From positions 36,811,979-36,875,978 of the forward strand of contig OX421963.1 of the NCBI GenBank assembly GCA_949128115.1: a DNA stretch of 64,000 nt. Direction: 5' to 3'. Under the pieces are notes generated by a model. The model was not told where the DNA came from. It was given only the letters and a program-made list of their open reading frames with translations, and searched no databases. The stretch comes from Anaspis maculata (lineage: Eukaryota > Arthropoda > Insecta > Coleoptera > Scraptiidae). The translations under genes and the position numbers were made by a program. Below are positions 11,480-24,000 of this stretch, piece after piece (within the stretch, counting starts at the first letter, position 1; every line of letters begins with the position of its first letter).

Positions 11480-14400
11480 ATTCGAAGTGGGTCCTTTTTA
11501 CAAAAATCACCCTGTATGCAATGCTATACTCACGTCTATCTGTGACTGTACAATGATGTGAAGCTTCCAGTGAACGATTGTGTACGATGGGGACTTGATA
11601 GGCATTCACGCAAATGACGAGTACTTATACTGAGCAGGAAGACACTTTTAAATTTTCTTACGAATTGAAATCAATGAAGTTATTCAAATTCTGACATTTA
11701 ACGTGTTACTCAAACAAATCTTGAACTGGATATCTACTCAGATTCCCAAGACAAGAAAAATCAAATCTAACTTTAATACAAACGTCGTTATCATTATTCC
11801 AATATCCAATATTCCACACTTTTTCCAAGAAAAATAGATACCCTTACTTATAGCAAAACTCGACGCCGATTAAGCAATTACTTTTTTTCCACTACTACCC
11901 ATGAAGTACATCATTATCAACCTGTTCCTGAATTAGGATCTCGATTTTCTAGTAGTAGAAAAAACATTGTATAAACCTCGGTGTAAACCATAAACCACGG
12001 TCGAGAAAATTATTGTAGCTTCAGCGCATTAAATCCCTCAGCTGCGCTTTGTGATCTAAACTGGCATAATTATACTTTCTCAACCTTGGTATACTTATAA
12101 TGTGCTATTACAGTCGCGACAATTCAACAAACGATGTATGTCACTTTCTTACTTTTCTCACAGAATAACAGAATACAGAAAACTTCTATTGACCAGACCT
12201 CAGTCACTGGCAGATAAATTAGTATTATCAAAAAAAAATCACCAACGATTCGCTAACGATGACCCAAACATACCTACAGTAGAAGTTGAAGTCTTGAACC
12301 AGTCCATCTTCTCACCTCACGATGTATTTAATAGGAAGCCTCACCAAGAAAATTGGTGCATTTTTATAATAGCTCTGTAACAAGCGTTCAAACGAATTCG
12401 ACATCAAAGTAGGCAAGCTTATGGAAACGTAGGTCTTGGATTTCAGAATAAGAAAATTACTGCGCCATCAACTTTCATTTATCAGACATCCAGACCTCCA
12501 GTCACTGACAGAAGTGACAGAACATTATATCAACATCGAAATTATCTTGATTTGAAGCCTATGAAATATAAGTACTTCGTTATAATAATTGCCATTCGGT
12601 AAAAGTGATCCATATAGAGGATATAATGATGTATTACTCGCCCCATATTCTAATTTTTAAATTTTCAAATAGTACTTTTGCCAGAGAATGGATCAGAGAA
12701 ATTGAATTCATGCTGATCTCCTTGGATAAAATTATTAGGGGTGGGAACTCTTGAAATAAAAGCCCTGTATGATATTACAAAATATTCATAAGATTTTTAG
12801 AGAACGGATACAGTTTACACTTTAGTCCGATATGGCATTTGACGCCCGCCGTTAAGCCTGATGAGACATTACGATTATTAAAACTCACAAAAGCAAAACT
12901 GTGTACACAGTTAATAATATAATTTATTTTTCGTGCCATATTCTACCTGTCCACGACGTGCCTCACCTGGATTACCCGCGTGATTCATAGGTGGTGCCAG
13001 TATTGGTTTTCCACGAGGCTTTCCATGGAATTTCTCCTGTAACCTAATTCCCAGGAAATGGTGAATGGCATGAAAAATTCATCGCCGGTATAACTTCGGA
13101 ATAAGTGAGAAAGACACTTTTTGCAATCACGATTCATATCGATTCTTTGTCGATGTTTATGCGAGGTACCAAAATAAATGCAAGCCCAGCGTTTCTTTCA
13201 AAAACTCATATGCGTGTATGCCATTCAATAATATCTCAATGTGATTTCCTTTCCAAATGCATTATTCCACTTGGATAAGAATAGAGGAAAATATTATCTC
13301 CAATTTTACTGAACTGCATTCTCCTTGATAGGTTGATTTTTGATCGAAATCGTGACGCTTCACGAAACTTTTTCTTGCGCTTTATTATGCCACTTCTTTC
13401 GATAAAACACAGTTTTCGAACAGAAACTGAAACTTTGGAAGTTGTGTTTTGGTTGTGTTTTTATCCAGATTCATAACACCATAAATTCCGCACTTTTGGC
13501 GAACACTGGGGAAAATGTTAACATAAAAACCGTTATATTTGTACTTTCCGATGCCAAACTTTCCACAGTGTATTATTAGAACAAAACGCGACTTTTGTTG
13601 TTAGTCGTTTACGGACATAAATCCCAAACGTTGCCAAATTGTCTCTCGGTCATCCCGGCGCGCGCTCTTTGGCAAACCATAAATCCAGGACCCGCATCAG
13701 CAGACCTTGACCAATTTTCAGGCCTTGTCAAGCAAGAAATCGCCACATAAAGAATTCAAAATGGTAAATCGACATCAATCAGTTCAGTCAGCCAGGAAAG
13801 CGTTACTAATTTTCCAGTGAAATCTGGTTGGTGTGTGTGTGTATTCTCCATATTTATAATTAACGTGACCTTTTTGGAACCGGGCGCGATTTTTTATTAA
13901 GTTCCCTTCGTTAGCGATTCTGGATATGGGGCATATCAGAAGATTAATTAAATACCTACCGTTGTTTTCGGGAGTTGGAAGATAAAAGTGTGAAATATGA
14001 ACTATGCCAGGTATAATAATGAAAAGAGCTTCCCTATCTCACCTAATAAATGACCTGAATCAATCAGATAAGTTCGCTAAAGCAGTAAAGCACATCCGGC
14101 ATCAGCTTGCTTTTAACTGACGTAGGTATAGAATACATCTGGAAACTTTCAAGGCGAGTCGTGGCTTTTGTGGCAGATTCTGTCACGGTCTAGTTATGGA
14201 TTCTCGAATTTGGGAACTACGATTGGAAAAATAAATAAAGTATGTAATCACTCCCAGACTTAACTCGTATACAAAGGTGGCCCGACGACAGACAGATTTT
14301 CGGGAACTTGACTTCATTTGTTTGTATACTGTAATATGTTTACTAGAGAGACATACCTAAGCCCCGTCATGGGCTCGGCAACTTCGAGCCAGCCTCCTGG

Positions 14401-14520
14401 AAGAGGCTGTAGCCCTCCAAAAAACACTAAAATTAGCATTATGTTGAAGAATTTGCATCGAAGCAGAAAAAAAAGCACCGCTGTTAGGGCAATTTATTTT
14501 TATTTATTTATTTATTTTTT
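11480..14520. other. Spacer, no gene seen
   Basis: Three kilobases without a supportable gene. The segment GACCAG(T)CCTCAGTCACTG occurs near 12,193 and in variant form near 12,490, and resembles the pieces at 9.06 and 22.99 kb. This suggests a dispersed short repeat. The stretch 13.6-13.75 kb is more GC-rich (GGCGCGCGCTCTTTGG) but gives no recognisable exon. Confidence 0.4.
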
Positions 14521-14525
14521 TTAAT

Positions 14526-14697
14526 TGTTCTATTTTACGAGGCGACATTCAACTATAAGCTGCTCTACCATGCAACCTCGGGGACAGCACAAAATATCCA
14601 TGGATGAAGTAGGATTCGAACCCACACAGGGCAGCGCGAATGGTTCGGCTTGCCATCACCTGTACCACTCGGCCACCACCGCTCCAAATTCCGCACA
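14526..14697 (-). repeat. tRNA-derived SINE
   Basis: On the minus strand it starts GGAGCGGTGGTGGCCGAG and contains a polymerase III A-box-like block (TGGCCGAGTGGTACAGGTG) and a B box (GGGTTCGAATCCTACTTC). The body continues through GATATTTTGTGCTGTCC and GCCTCGTAAAATAGAACAAT and ends in an A-rich TAAA-repeat tail (14,500-14,525). It is nearly identical to the copy at 32.73-32.89 kb. That copy is split by the large transposon, so this one supplies the uninterrupted reference for the insertion site. Confidence 0.85.
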
Positions 14698-15057
14698 ATT
14701 GAACCGCCACTCGAACCCCCATCAAAATGATGTATCACTTAACGCCACTTGTTTCAAATTTTCGAAGGGGCTGCCACCCTGACTACGGGGCTTCATGGTT
14801 AAATTAATAGCACTTCAACATCCCCTTGAAACCAAAGTTGACCTGTCCTAGCTTATCTCGAAAAAATGAGGTCAAATGCCCAAAAATCTGTCTGTTACGT
14901 TTTTGCTGGGCCACCCTGTACAACGTTTCATCGGCATATCATAAATTATTACACATTCATTATTATTATTATTATTCACTCCCACTGATGGGAGGGGATG
15001 TATTGTGATAGTGCTGCGGATATACCTACTCATCCAGTTTGAGGTTGCCCAAGTCGA

Positions 15058-15216
15058 TTAAGGCCCGGTATTTCCATCTCCGGATTTGTACCGTAAAACT
15101 CTATCCGGCAGATGAATGATGCGCTGTACGTTCTGCGCAGCGTTTATCTACCGAGTATTGCGTTTTAAAAGTAGAGTTACACGGAACAAATTTGGAGATG
15201 GGAATACCAGGCCTAA
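15058..15216. repeat. MITE-like element, ~159 bases
   Basis: Termini TTAAGGCCCGGTATTTCC and GGAATACCAGGCCTAA pair with a few mismatches. Inner symmetry continues (ATCTCCGGATTTGT / ACAAATTTGGAGAT, AACTCTA / TAGAGTT). No coding capacity. Confidence 0.65.
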
Positions 15217-15689
15217 GACCAATAAGTCGTTGATGTGATTGGTGCGTGCGTAGACATAGTTATAATCTAGAATGCACTCATTAGGCTTTAGCTGTCATCT
15301 ATGTAACGGAAGTGTCACTGTCTAAAAATGACAAAAGCTATATCTCACGGCACTTGATTCACGATATGTCATCCGAAAACCTCCGTCATACTGTATTCAA
15401 AACAGTTGAAAGTATTTCTTTATTCCTTCATCTGTTGTCATCTGTCAAACGTCGAAAAATGTCAAAATTTAAAACTTTGGAATTCAATAATCCAGAAACT
15501 ATCCCATAGCTTTGAAACAAATTCGACAAGAAGCAACACAATGAAAGAATGAAATTTGGTCGGCAAACGGAGTTTTTCACCATGACCGATAGCACCAGCA
15601 GAGACGGCTGATGTTCGCGCGGCTTTTGGATCGATTTTTTTTGAGAAAATTCCGACTAACATCCAGAGGAGCTCATTTTATTCGACCTA

Positions 15690-16075
15690 TATTCATTTTG
15701 GGCCCATTCTCAAATGCGACATAGTGCGATTTTCTGGTGGTGATTTTCACAAGATGAAACTTGCACATTTCATAAATAAAAAAAAAACTGCAGTGCAAAC
15801 TTCAATCTGTGGTAAAATATTCACTTTAGACATCTACAATATGCGAATCATAGTTGGGTTGAAGAAAACATTGAAGTAGTTTTTGGAAAGGAAATTTTCA
15901 AAATAACAGTTTTCGAGTTTTCCGCCCTGGCAAAACTCAAAATCACTAACTTTCCATCTCCTGGACCGATTTTTCTCAACAATAGGTGACTGGTCTTTGA
16001 ACATGTTCTAATAATTTTGTTTCCCAATTTCCCGAGAGTTCTCCAGTGAAAAATACAATACCATAATTGATAAAT
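15690..16075. repeat. Interspersed repeat shared with 46.85-47.24 kb
   Basis: Ordered segments recur between the two loci: GAAA(C)TTGCACATTTC.., AAAAACTGCA(G/A)TGC, ATATTCA(C/T)TTTAG, TTTCGAGTTTTCCGCCCTGG-like, TAGGTGACTGG(T)CTTTGAACAT and AATTTCCCGAGAGTT. The copies are diverged. Neither has a credible ORF. Similarity also continues at 48.70-48.80 kb, beyond an inserted reverse transcriptase remnant. Confidence 0.6.
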
Positions 16076-16092
16076 TGATACCAATTGATAAA

Positions 16093-16181
16093 ATTCTATT
16101 CTATTCTATTCTATTCTATTCTATTCTATTCTATTCTATTCTATTCTATTCTATTCTATTCTATTCTATTATATTCTATTC
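16093..16181. repeat. (ATTCT)n pentanucleotide microsatellite
   Basis: About 17 uninterrupted ATTCT units, with one ATTAT variant near the right end. It sits immediately after the 15.7-16.07 kb interspersed repeat. Confidence 0.95.
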
Positions 16182-16189
16182 CATAAATC

Positions 16190-19100
16190 TGCATATCAAA
16201 ACCGGATTCAATTAAGGAATTATGGTACTCGAATTTTATAAAAAAAAGATGGATTTTATTTTGAAAACAGAATTGGAATTTGATTGAAAACTTTAATGAA
16301 AATTGATAATTCTTCATATTAAAATAAAGAATCAAGTGCCGCCCAAAACAAGTGTCACCCTCCAAAAATTTTCCCTTCCTGATAAATATGATAACTTGGA
16401 TTGCTACAAACGATTTCACTTATTTATGTTCATCCTGCTGTTTGATGGTCCAACATTTCAGCTAAGCTATCAGTTCGTTCCATTAGGAAGCATTAGAGCT
16501 TAACATCAACTTACTACAGGGTGTTAATGATCTAAAGCAAAATTTCTAAATCCACACCATGCTCCCGTTGACCTTTAATCTCGGAATTTTCTTCGAACAG
16601 CCGTTCTAACTTCTGCATTCATAGAAGGTGATCTCAAAAAATCATTTTTTGGCCTTGTACTTTCAAAATCTGTAGATTATGTTGACGTTGAAACTTCAAG
16701 TGTAGGAAGAAGCAAGAGTGATAGTCGACTAAAGGCAAACATTCAAAGTACAAATTGCGTTGAAAATGACCAAAATTTGAATAACTCTCAGAACCCGCTG
16801 GTTTGGGAGAAGAATTGGGAGAAATCAAGACACTTTCATCTCCGACGACATGACATCGCCGATTTGATTATTGCAACCGTGCGAATTAATTATATCACAA
16901 CTGTGCATATTGTAGCTATTAAAACGGCAAGTCAAAAAATATCTCGAAATTTGAGGTCTGTTTTTATGCCTTTGACGTTGGAATACAGAAAAAACGTGAG
17001 TGCGTGACCATAGTCACCCTCGGAAGAAGTGAAAGTTCTATACATATGAATCAATCAGCAAACAACGTTGGAAGAGGTGTTCTTTTCGTACTCCTGCTCC
17101 GCTCCCTCACGGTTTGTATCATCTTGTTTTTCTTATTATCAATCTTATTATTATTATTATTAGTCACTCAAAGGGCAGAGTACTTTCGACATGATTTTTT
17201 CACGATTAGTCTTCTTTCATTTCTCGCTGCGCTCGGCAGTGGAGAGCCCCACCAAATGCGGGAATGAAAAGAATCCTTCGAAATTCAACTTAATTATAAT
17301 ATTACCGCCCCTATGACTTGCCGCCTGCCGTACTCGCTTGCGCGCCGGAACGCACTGCACGCCTGCTAGGCCCAGCCCTGAATATACCTCCCTATCCCTA
17401 TAATAAATCACATCCGCTCGAATCTATTCAAGCCAAGTCGAGAGCCATTCTTGTCGGGCCAACAGTACGACAACACGAAGAGCAGTCCAGTGTCGGCGAT
17501 TAGTAAAAAATAGAACCGAACGCGGCGAACGCTGCAACAGCTTATTCTCTCATTTCATGGGACGACGCTGGTCACCCCAAGGTCAGACAAGACAACGTTA
17601 CAGGCGTTCGTTACAACCTCTGATGCTATGAAGCAATTTCACTCCAATGTGTGGTTCTGCGTAAGTGGTGTGTTGTGATCTAAGCGCGAGAATAGAAGTT
17701 TCACTTCAAAAAGGTTAAACAGAAGAATGCTGTATTTCGTATGTTTCTATGTTCATAGAAACTTCATAGAATGCTCTTATGTTTCGTATAAGAAAACAGA
17801 CTGATAGATAAGAGACTAAGGTATCAAACAGTCTACACAGAAGTGAAATAATTTGTAGCAATCTAGAGGTACAATTTTTTTGAAGGAGGGTGAATTTTGG
17901 AGGGTGACACTTCAGTTCAATTATGATTCTTTTCTTGTTGAACAAGCACTCAGCAAACAAACAAGCAAACAGAAACTATTCGTCAAGAATTTGGGAATAT
18001 GTATGGTGCTACTAAGAAAAAAATTGAAAACTTGAATTCAAATAAAAGTAGATTTCGATACAGATATTGTTTAGAAAAAAAAACACTGATTCAAAAGCAT
18101 AACTAATAACTTTCCAATTATGTGAGGTATTGTATGAATGTGAGGGGCCACCCTCTCTGCCATCAACGTGCATAATTTTTATCTAAATGCACATAAAGTA
18201 TTGCTATTAATGTTAACTGTCTGATTAAAAAGTAGCACACTCAAAACATGTATGCAAATGTACGTGTAGTAGAGAGGTGTGGGTGGGTTTATTCCTGATA
18301 CAGCCTTTTCGAATCCTACTGACCTTTGTATATGCACTCATGTAACTTTAATTCCCCAGATTTTTGAATGATACTACATGCTACAATTAGAATTTTTATG
18401 ATAATTGAGCATGAATTGAATTGATAATAATTGATAAACAATATAATAATTGAGGTACGATCAACCTGAATATTGGCGTATATCCATTATAAATATGCAA
18501 CCAGCAAAAAAATACCTTTGGAGCCGTAAAATCAATTTTATCGCGGACAGCAGCACAATGTACAGTAAGGTACAAGCACAATTTTTATATGCGACTCATC
18601 CGATCAATTCTTGTTGGAACTATATTTTATCAACTGTCCGCGCGCGCTATATCGACCGAAGTTCACGTTTTATTTTCACAAATTTCGCCATCGACAATGC
18701 AGACCAACACAGCAAATATTTGAATGACGCGCGAAAGTTCGGCACCACGCGAAACTCCCGCACACACCTGGAGTTTTTGAAGTTCGCAGAAGTGAAGTAG
18801 AAGAATTACGATGAGTGACATCGAGGGTGGCCACGATACAATGCAGTGTCAGTAGTGGTTGGTAAAGGGGTGGCGGAAAAGCGCGAGCCGGAGCGACCGC
18901 CGACGATTGTCCGCATGGTCACACACATGATACGGATACGGATGCGTGTGTGTTTTGTTCTTGGACGAACGAGCTGGTGTCATCGCTGTTGCTGTTCCGT
19001 CCTTGCTTGCCTGATCTTACGATTTTTTGCGGCGGTATTTGGACTAGTCTTCAGCTGGTAAGCTGCCAGAAAATGCGGGAGGAAACGTCGACCGGGCGCC

Positions 19101-19350
19101 ACTTTCTCGAGGACTGAACCTATAGCCCAGCGAGATTGTTGGTTGTCGCCATGGTCGGCTATGCTGTTAGAGCATTTTATTGATTACATTAATATTTACC
19201 CCCTATTTGTAATAAGAGTCATTGTACCTGTACCTGCGGCAGGTGAGCACGACTTTATAGGAATGGAATGCCTCGACGGTGGAGTCCTTGAGACTGGAGC
19301 ACCTTAGCAGTCTAGCAGTCTACACGACAGGCAAAAGGGAATGTTGCCAT
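16190..19350. other. Spacer, no gene seen
   Basis: No frame with recognisable similarity. The interval 18.60-19.10 kb is comparatively GC-rich with several CG-dense patches (GTCCGCGCGCGC, GGAAACGTCGACCGGGCGCC), compatible with a promoter or short exon region, but I cannot define one. A run of ATT/TTA trinucleotides lies near 17,145-17,163. Confidence 0.35.
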
Positions 19351-19357
19351 AGAGCTT

Positions 19358-19403
19358 GTCTGTATTGGTAGCATCGCCTTGCCTGTATTGGTAGCATCGC
19401 CTG
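19358..19403. repeat. Short tandem duplication, ~23-base unit
   Basis: TGTATTGGTAGCATCGCC occurs twice in direct tandem, separated only by TTGCC. Confidence 0.85.
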
Positions 19404-19523
19404 TGTGCCATCACGTAAGATCGGATCGGTTACTTTTGTTGTGATTCGAGTGACAAACAAGGGATTTCATCGTCAGTTCTCAAATTCGACTGCGCTGAAT
19501 TTACTAAAATTTTGCGGAAAATG

Positions 19524-19596
19524 AAGATGACAATGTAGGCAAACACTGACAGTTTCAACAAGTTAAGATGACAATGTAGGCAAACACTGACAGTTT
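19524..19596. repeat. Short tandem duplication, 41-base period
   Basis: The unit carrying AAGATGACAATGTAGGCAAA and CACTGACAGTTT appears at 19,524 and again at 19,565, identical over about 32 bases. Confidence 0.9.
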
Positions 19597-19779
19597 TAGT
19601 AGATAAATAGTCATCACCGTGAAATTAATTCCACTAACGTGCCTGTCACTATGTTGTGACTGCTAAGATAAATCCACATGAGCGGAATATCGCTATTTTT
19701 TGGCGATATAATGCAATTTTGGACTGGAATCTACCGTTTTTTTTCTCTAAAATTAGAAAAAACGTATGATGCGTACCTA

Positions 19780-20465
19780 CATAGCCAAAAATTGGAATTT
19801 CAGTATGTATCTTGTTCAGTGCACTTCATCATACTCACATGCAAATTTTTGGCTACCTTTAGCTTAATTCAGATGTTTCCAGCAAAGAGTAGGTTATGAA
19901 CACCTTTTCCCTAATTAAACCATGAAGCGCATATCAGAAAAATAGCGAAATCTAGTATGTTGTTCAGCACAAGTATCAAAAAATCAACACCCATCTTCAG
20001 CTCTTCTCAACTTTTGACAAATGATTTCAGCAGAAATGTGCATTCCAACTTCTCTCTTGAGAGAACATGAATTGCGAATGGGAAAGCTTGCGAGAATCAG
20101 GATTTTGATCGACATACTCTGCTGGGCCTCTATGCAAATTCTTAACCTTTTTCCGGCGCCAACTGGTTGTGTATTGGTATTTTACTGTATGTGTGGAGGT
20201 ATTTTACCCCTCTCTCTAAAATTACATTACACGCACATTGAAAAGTTTTGAAGTTTTAGTATTTTGTCTAGCACGGCTTGTTGAGTGTATATGCCAATTT
20301 TCGACTTCTTCGGAGCTATATTGGATGTTTCAAGCAAAAATGGGCATTAGACCTTTTTCCCCTTTAAAAAAAAACATGACGCGCACTTGGGAAAGTTTTA
20401 AAATTTTGGTGGGATGTTCAAGACACCTTGATGTATGCAAAAATTCAGCTCATGTCCAACTTTAT
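19780..20465. repeat. Degenerate tandem repeat, ~170-base unit
   Basis: About four very diverged units share the same order of landmarks: ATATGCAA(A)TTTT(G)CTTC.., GATGTTTC(C)AGCAAA, ACCTTTTTCCCCTTTAA, ATGACGCGCA(C)TTGGGAAAG and TTTTGTCTAGCAC / TGTTCA(A)G(A)CAC. Several plus-strand frames of 70-76 codons fall in it but share only the repeat consensus. Confidence 0.5.
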
Positions 20466-20989
20466 TAAGGTTGAAGCCTGAAATTTGTGGGCTTTACGAC
20501 TATGCTCGTTTCTAGTGGAAAATATACACTGTTTTGTGTTCAAACCTCGAGTGAGAGAATGTGACAGTTAAGTGAGAGAATATTAAGCTCGTTGGACAGT
20601 ATTTCAACTTTTGATCGTTTACCACCTTTCAGTAATAAATGATTCACACCACAGCGCCTTGTGTTGCTATAGTCGCACCCATCTCAATCCGCACACCGTC
20701 GTGTGTTGCTCTGTGACCAAAGCCAAACACTGTGTTCTACTTTACTTGGTGGCCCTTGTATCTTCTACCTATACTAGCCCAGGTACGATCGAGTTTCAGC
20801 ATAAACTAATTCATGGTCGGCCAAAAGTTTCATGAAACGACAGTAAAGAGTGTCTGCTATAGCATACCAAAAGTCCCCTAAGATCCCGTGTCGGCGTCGC
20901 CGGCGTCCCCCTTTCTAGAGCGCTTTTCTGAAATATGACAGTTTTGTACAAGAACACATAGATATTGGGACGGCCTTGGCCGTGAGTGT

Positions 20990-21083
20990 CACCCGGCGTA
21001 GCACAATGGTCAAGGTTTTGCTTTCCGACTGATGGAATGCGAGTTCGATTCTAGCTGACAACTCGAAGACACCTTTTTTTTTT
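20990..21083 (+). repeat. tRNA-like sequence with polymerase III boxes
   Basis: CCCGGCGTAGCACAATGGTC gives an A-box-like block. CGAGTTCGATTCTAGCTG, 30 bases later, gives a good B box with flanks that could form a T arm. A run of ten T at 21,073-21,083 would serve as a polymerase III terminator. The acceptor stem does not close convincingly, so I read it as a tRNA pseudogene or SINE head and not a functional tRNA. Confidence 0.5.
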
Positions 21084-21089
21084 CGTAAA

Positions 21090-24000
21090 AGTGATTCTTA
21101 TTTTCCAATAAAAATTATTCAAGTGCCGATTTTGAAGCATTTTCGATTTTTTTTTCGAGAAAATAAATCTATATCTAGCTAGAATCCTGAACACATAATA
21201 AAGACAATGAGAGAAGATCACACTATTAGGGTACCTATGCCTTCCAGTACTTTTGTGAACTAGATTGAATTGATTAGAAACAACATTCCCATACGAGGCC
21301 AGTAAGGCGTATCTTATGTAACTTGTATTTTATAGCGGCAAAAAACAACAGCTAGTAGGTTTCAAGAATTTGGGAATGAGGATTCGAATTCGTTACTGAT
21401 TGTGTAAACATGGATAAACTAAATAACCATCAATTTACAATACCAGGTGATTCCAAACTGCCGGGCCATTACTCGGTGTTGCTGAAGAGCACCCGTTCGA
21501 GTACAAATGTACAAAATATTCCATTTTTGCGATATCTGAAATGTACGATAACGATTTGGAAGAGTAACAAGAATTGACCTTTTGGAAGGAAGGCATAAAA
21601 AAATGAAAGCCAGTTTTAAAACAAAAAACAAACCTTGTAGAAACATGTAACATGTTTGTACCCATGGGTTTATAACAATAATTAATTGCAAAAGGCATCG
21701 TCGTCTTCGTTGGTGAAGCCACCCTTTTCATTTATGCAAGACATTGATTTTCTCGAAGAAAAAAGTCGAAGATGCGTGAAAATAAGAACTATTATCCCTT
21801 GGATAATTTTTGGGAAAAGAAAGAAATCCCTCAATCATTGTGCAACGCTGGGTGACACGCGGCCGTCACAATATCTGTGTTATACTTGGTAACGTAACAG
21901 TCATATTTCAGTAAAGACGCTCTGAAAAAGAGGACGCCGATACGGGATGCCCAATGCAATATACTTTGTATATCAATTGGATTTTTTTTTTGGAAGAGTC
22001 GATCCTGAAATTTTTTATTAAAATTGAGTTCTCGTAACTCCCAAAGGAATGAGGAATTTTCATGTTTTTTTTAGGAATGTCCATCAGTTGGAACTTATCT
22101 AGAATGTCAAATAGAAATCATCCCATAATGGATTATACCTGCATTTTGAGCACTTTAATGATGATTCCAGATAAATTGAAGACATTCCCTAAATAATTTA
22201 TACGCATCCAGGAACGACATGCATATAACTTTATCAATCAACCATTATTTGTCCCATTAAGATCCTATTAAATTATGTCACTGGTAATTGTCTGCTGCTA
22301 ACAATCAGCAAGAGAGCAACCCCAATGATGTATAGTTCCCATTATACCAGACGAGAACGTGAAGGACTTTATGTTCGATTCGATCAGTGGCATGTTGCTA
22401 TATTTTCCCAAACTCCATCATTTCCAAACTCCAAAAGATCCAGACTTAAGCTACGTCTTTGCTTGAACTGCATTTTGTTGCGCACGTTTTAAAACTATTT
22501 GATGACAACCATGAATAATACATATTATAGTTGGATTGAATGGAACTTGACTGAATTTCACGTGAACATGCTGTGGGCACTAAACATACTTATCTGGGTA
22601 CTCTAAACTCCTGCTGAAACCAAAAATAATGTGCCGAAGAGACGCCGGAAATAAATAATTCGTTAACATCAGTTTGCAGGCTTCCTGCAGCATTGCGGGA
22701 GAGCGGGAGTAAGTATCGACGTTTTGCATTTGGTTATAGTGGGCACAAAATGGATTACTTCAAATAATTGAAAAAAATCAGTGTTGTGTCAATTTGAAAA
22801 TGCATTGGCATGTTGTATCGAGACAAGTTTTCCTTGATTCTTAATTAATTCAAAGATCTCACCAGCGCATCAATGCCTCCAAACTGAGTCATTTTCTGAA
22901 AAGGTTTTTTAGCAGGTACATAGGTGAGGACGCCAATCAGTTCAAGCTTGTTGACAATGACGACAGTATCTTGGTAATTAATCCTTTGATGAAGTTCAAC
23001 TGACCAGTCCTCATTCACTAACTGAAGGAACATTGTCGTGCAAATTCACAGTCGCATCCAGGACGTAATCGTAATTGCTAAATTGTAGATTGTTGATAAT
23101 TTGTCGACAAGATTGCTCTAGCTGCATTAACATAGAGCATGATGGGTACAGTGTAGGTACTATACAGTAATATGAATATAGTTTTTGACTCGTTTTTTTT
23201 TGAGAAAGGCAATAAGGATGATTTTAACTTTTGCATGTGTTCAGATATCGGTTTCCGCCAACTCGATAACAGCTCACCCGCGCCAACCTTGCCCTTTGGC
23301 CCCGTGCAACGAAAAACTTGTTTTAAAACTCATTAGAACTAACAGCACCATAAGTCGGAGCTTCACAATTTAAATTTCGCTCAACTTTTGCGGCGCCTCC
23401 ACCATACTTTGGGCATAGAATATTCAAAAACGAATAAATCATAACCCTGTTCTTCCTTATAAGTACACAGAGATGAATGTATTTCAATTATGATGTTGAT
23501 AGTTTCAGTCCCTGTTTTGAAAAATTAAGAGGTAATCCCGTATTACTTCCATTAATATGTGTACTGCGGTCTCAGGCTTGGTTTTCTCTGCTCTCGGTTT
23601 GAGATTAGATTTTCAGTTAAAGTTTTATAGGTCTGCTTTTGCAGGCGTAATTTAGGAATTCAAAGTTCTCCTGAAAGAGTCGTGTACCCAAGTATGTTTA
23701 ATTTTATAAGCGCAGAGTTTGCCACGACAACTCCAGGGATAGCAATTCAAATTACTAACATGCACTTTTGCCGTACAGACCAGTATTGAGTTCTTTTATA
23801 TCATTCTTGACTCGTAGACTGAGTTTTCCCAACTTCTTGCCAGAAACAGGAAATATGAACCGACTCTCATCTCAAAAGAAATACGATTAAGTCACAACAA
23901 ATGCGTCGAGACTCTAGAAAAGTAGACGCTAGTCCTTGAAACGCCAAAGATAGATTTAGGGAGAAGAATCGAATAGCTGTAGGCTATAGGACGTGAGTTT